NCBI RefSeq assembly: GCF_000233455.1
Contig: NZ_JH376427.1
Span: 86,210 to 126,680, forward strand
Direction of reading: 5' to 3'
Length of the DNA: 40,471 bases
Source: [Clostridium] citroniae WAL-17108
Lineage (GTDB): Bacteria; Bacillota; Clostridia; Lachnospirales; Lachnospiraceae
Shown here one piece after another: positions 40,243 through 40,471 of the stretch. A program made the translations under genes and the position numbers. Within the stretch, counting starts at the first letter, position 1. Each line of letters begins with the position of its first letter. Below the pieces are notes generated by a model. The model had not been told where the DNA came from. It saw only the letters and a list, made by a program, of their open reading frames with translations, and searched no databases.

Positions 40243-40471
40243 ATGGACATTATACTTTATTTACTTAACATTATTCAATACCTTTATCGCCAAAACTGCT
40301 GGCTAATCAACTTTATTTGCAGATACATCCCTCTCAAACAGTGGGCTTTTGATGATTCTCATTCTCCCAAGTACCAAAAATTCAAAATTGATGAGCTTCC
40401 TCTGATCACTGACTTCCGGCAAGACTGGACTTACAAGGATCTCATCCCTTACTACGAAAAACGTTACGGCA
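40243..40471 (+). CDS. Putative transposase, N-terminal fragment
   Basis: An open frame of 76 codons continues past the right window edge. It starts MDIILYLLNIIQYLYRQN and continues with a basic, aromatic-rich stretch including PLKQWAFDDSHSPKYQKF. No catalytic residues fall inside the window, so the family cannot be named. AGAAAGGA lies 12 bases before the ATG. The transposase call rests on the flanking inverted repeats and my recollection of similar N-termini in clostridial IS elements. Confidence 0.5.
   Translation, partial: MDIILYLLNIIQYLYRQNCWLINFICRYIPLKQWAFDDSHSPKYQKFKIDELPLITDFRQDWTYKDLIPYYEKRYG

Larger units (their letters stand above)
40099..40471 (+). mobile_element. Left part of an insertion sequence, cut by the window edge
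   Basis: A transposase-like open frame starts at 40243 and runs off the end. The probable IS end is the inverted repeat GGTAGTG/CACTACC (40100-40106 with 40115-40121) between the kinase gene and the transposase. The right end is outside the window, so the boundaries and the family are uncertain. Confidence 0.5.

Noticed and set aside
40076..40306. 76-codon plus-strand frame overlapping the IS end
   Set aside because: It overlaps the better-supported transposase frame starting at 40243 and includes the IS terminal repeat.

Overview
The window looks like a chromosomal segment of a gut Lachnospiraceae member, probably close to Enterocloster (the Clostridium bolteae/clostridioforme group). This is an inference from the gene families, the strong purine-rich ribosome binding sites, the mid-range GC with AT-rich promoters, and the abundance of transporter-kinase-aldolase cassettes with local regulators. 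Almost all genes are on the minus strand. The exceptions are a PAP2-like membrane protein, a carbamate-kinase-like gene and a truncated transposase at the right edge. No rRNA, tRNA or CRISPR array was seen.

Reading right to left: (1) 40.5-39.4 kb: the start of an insertion sequence sits directly upstream of a cytidylate-kinase-like gene. (2) 39.4-33.4 kb: a SpoIID-like/peptidoglycan-binding protein, then carA-carB for carbamoyl phosphate. (3) 33.3-25.9 kb: a YesM/YesN-type two-component system, an ABC sugar importer (lipoprotein and two permeases, no ATPase gene) and an HpcH/HpaI-type aldolase. (4) 25.8-20.9 kb: a CarD-like regulator, a secreted DUF4367-like protein, an unusual carbamate-kinase-like enzyme, a CPBP membrane protein, a family 2 glycosyltransferase and a PAP2-like protein. 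(5) 20.7-16.7 kb: an RpiR regulator, 1-phosphofructokinase and a fused fructose PTS IIABC. (6) 16.5-8.7 kb: a DeoR/IolR-like repressor, a three-gene TRAP transporter, a class I (DhnA/LsrF) aldolase, an IolC-like PfkB kinase, a DUF1537 acid-sugar kinase and a class II aldolase. (7) 8.5-0.2 kb: a Bcp peroxiredoxin and a GntR/FadR regulator frameshifted at an 11-G tract, then a DUF3798 lipoprotein, a double-domain ATPase, two permeases and an M20D amidohydrolase. (8) 1-185: two tandem copies of a roughly 90-base structured repeat.

Three loci carry the strongest unexplained structure. The TRAP locus has an array of seven sites at 11-bp spacing over its promoter, resembling the direct-repeat operators of Bacillus IolR. 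Three more sites at the same spacing lie in the repressor's own promoter, and the enzyme set has no dehydrogenase, so its substrate is not obvious. The DUF3798 locus has a 29-nt hairpin element present twice, exactly 25 nt upstream of the start codon of both the binding protein and bcp; wobble pairs keep the stem in the RNA sense strand. The adjacent GntR regulator is shifted out of frame by a homopolymer that could be phase-variable. The fructose locus has matching GAAA/TTTC palindromes around its promoter and before rpiR.

All calls come from reading the sequence and recalling protein families. No database search was run.
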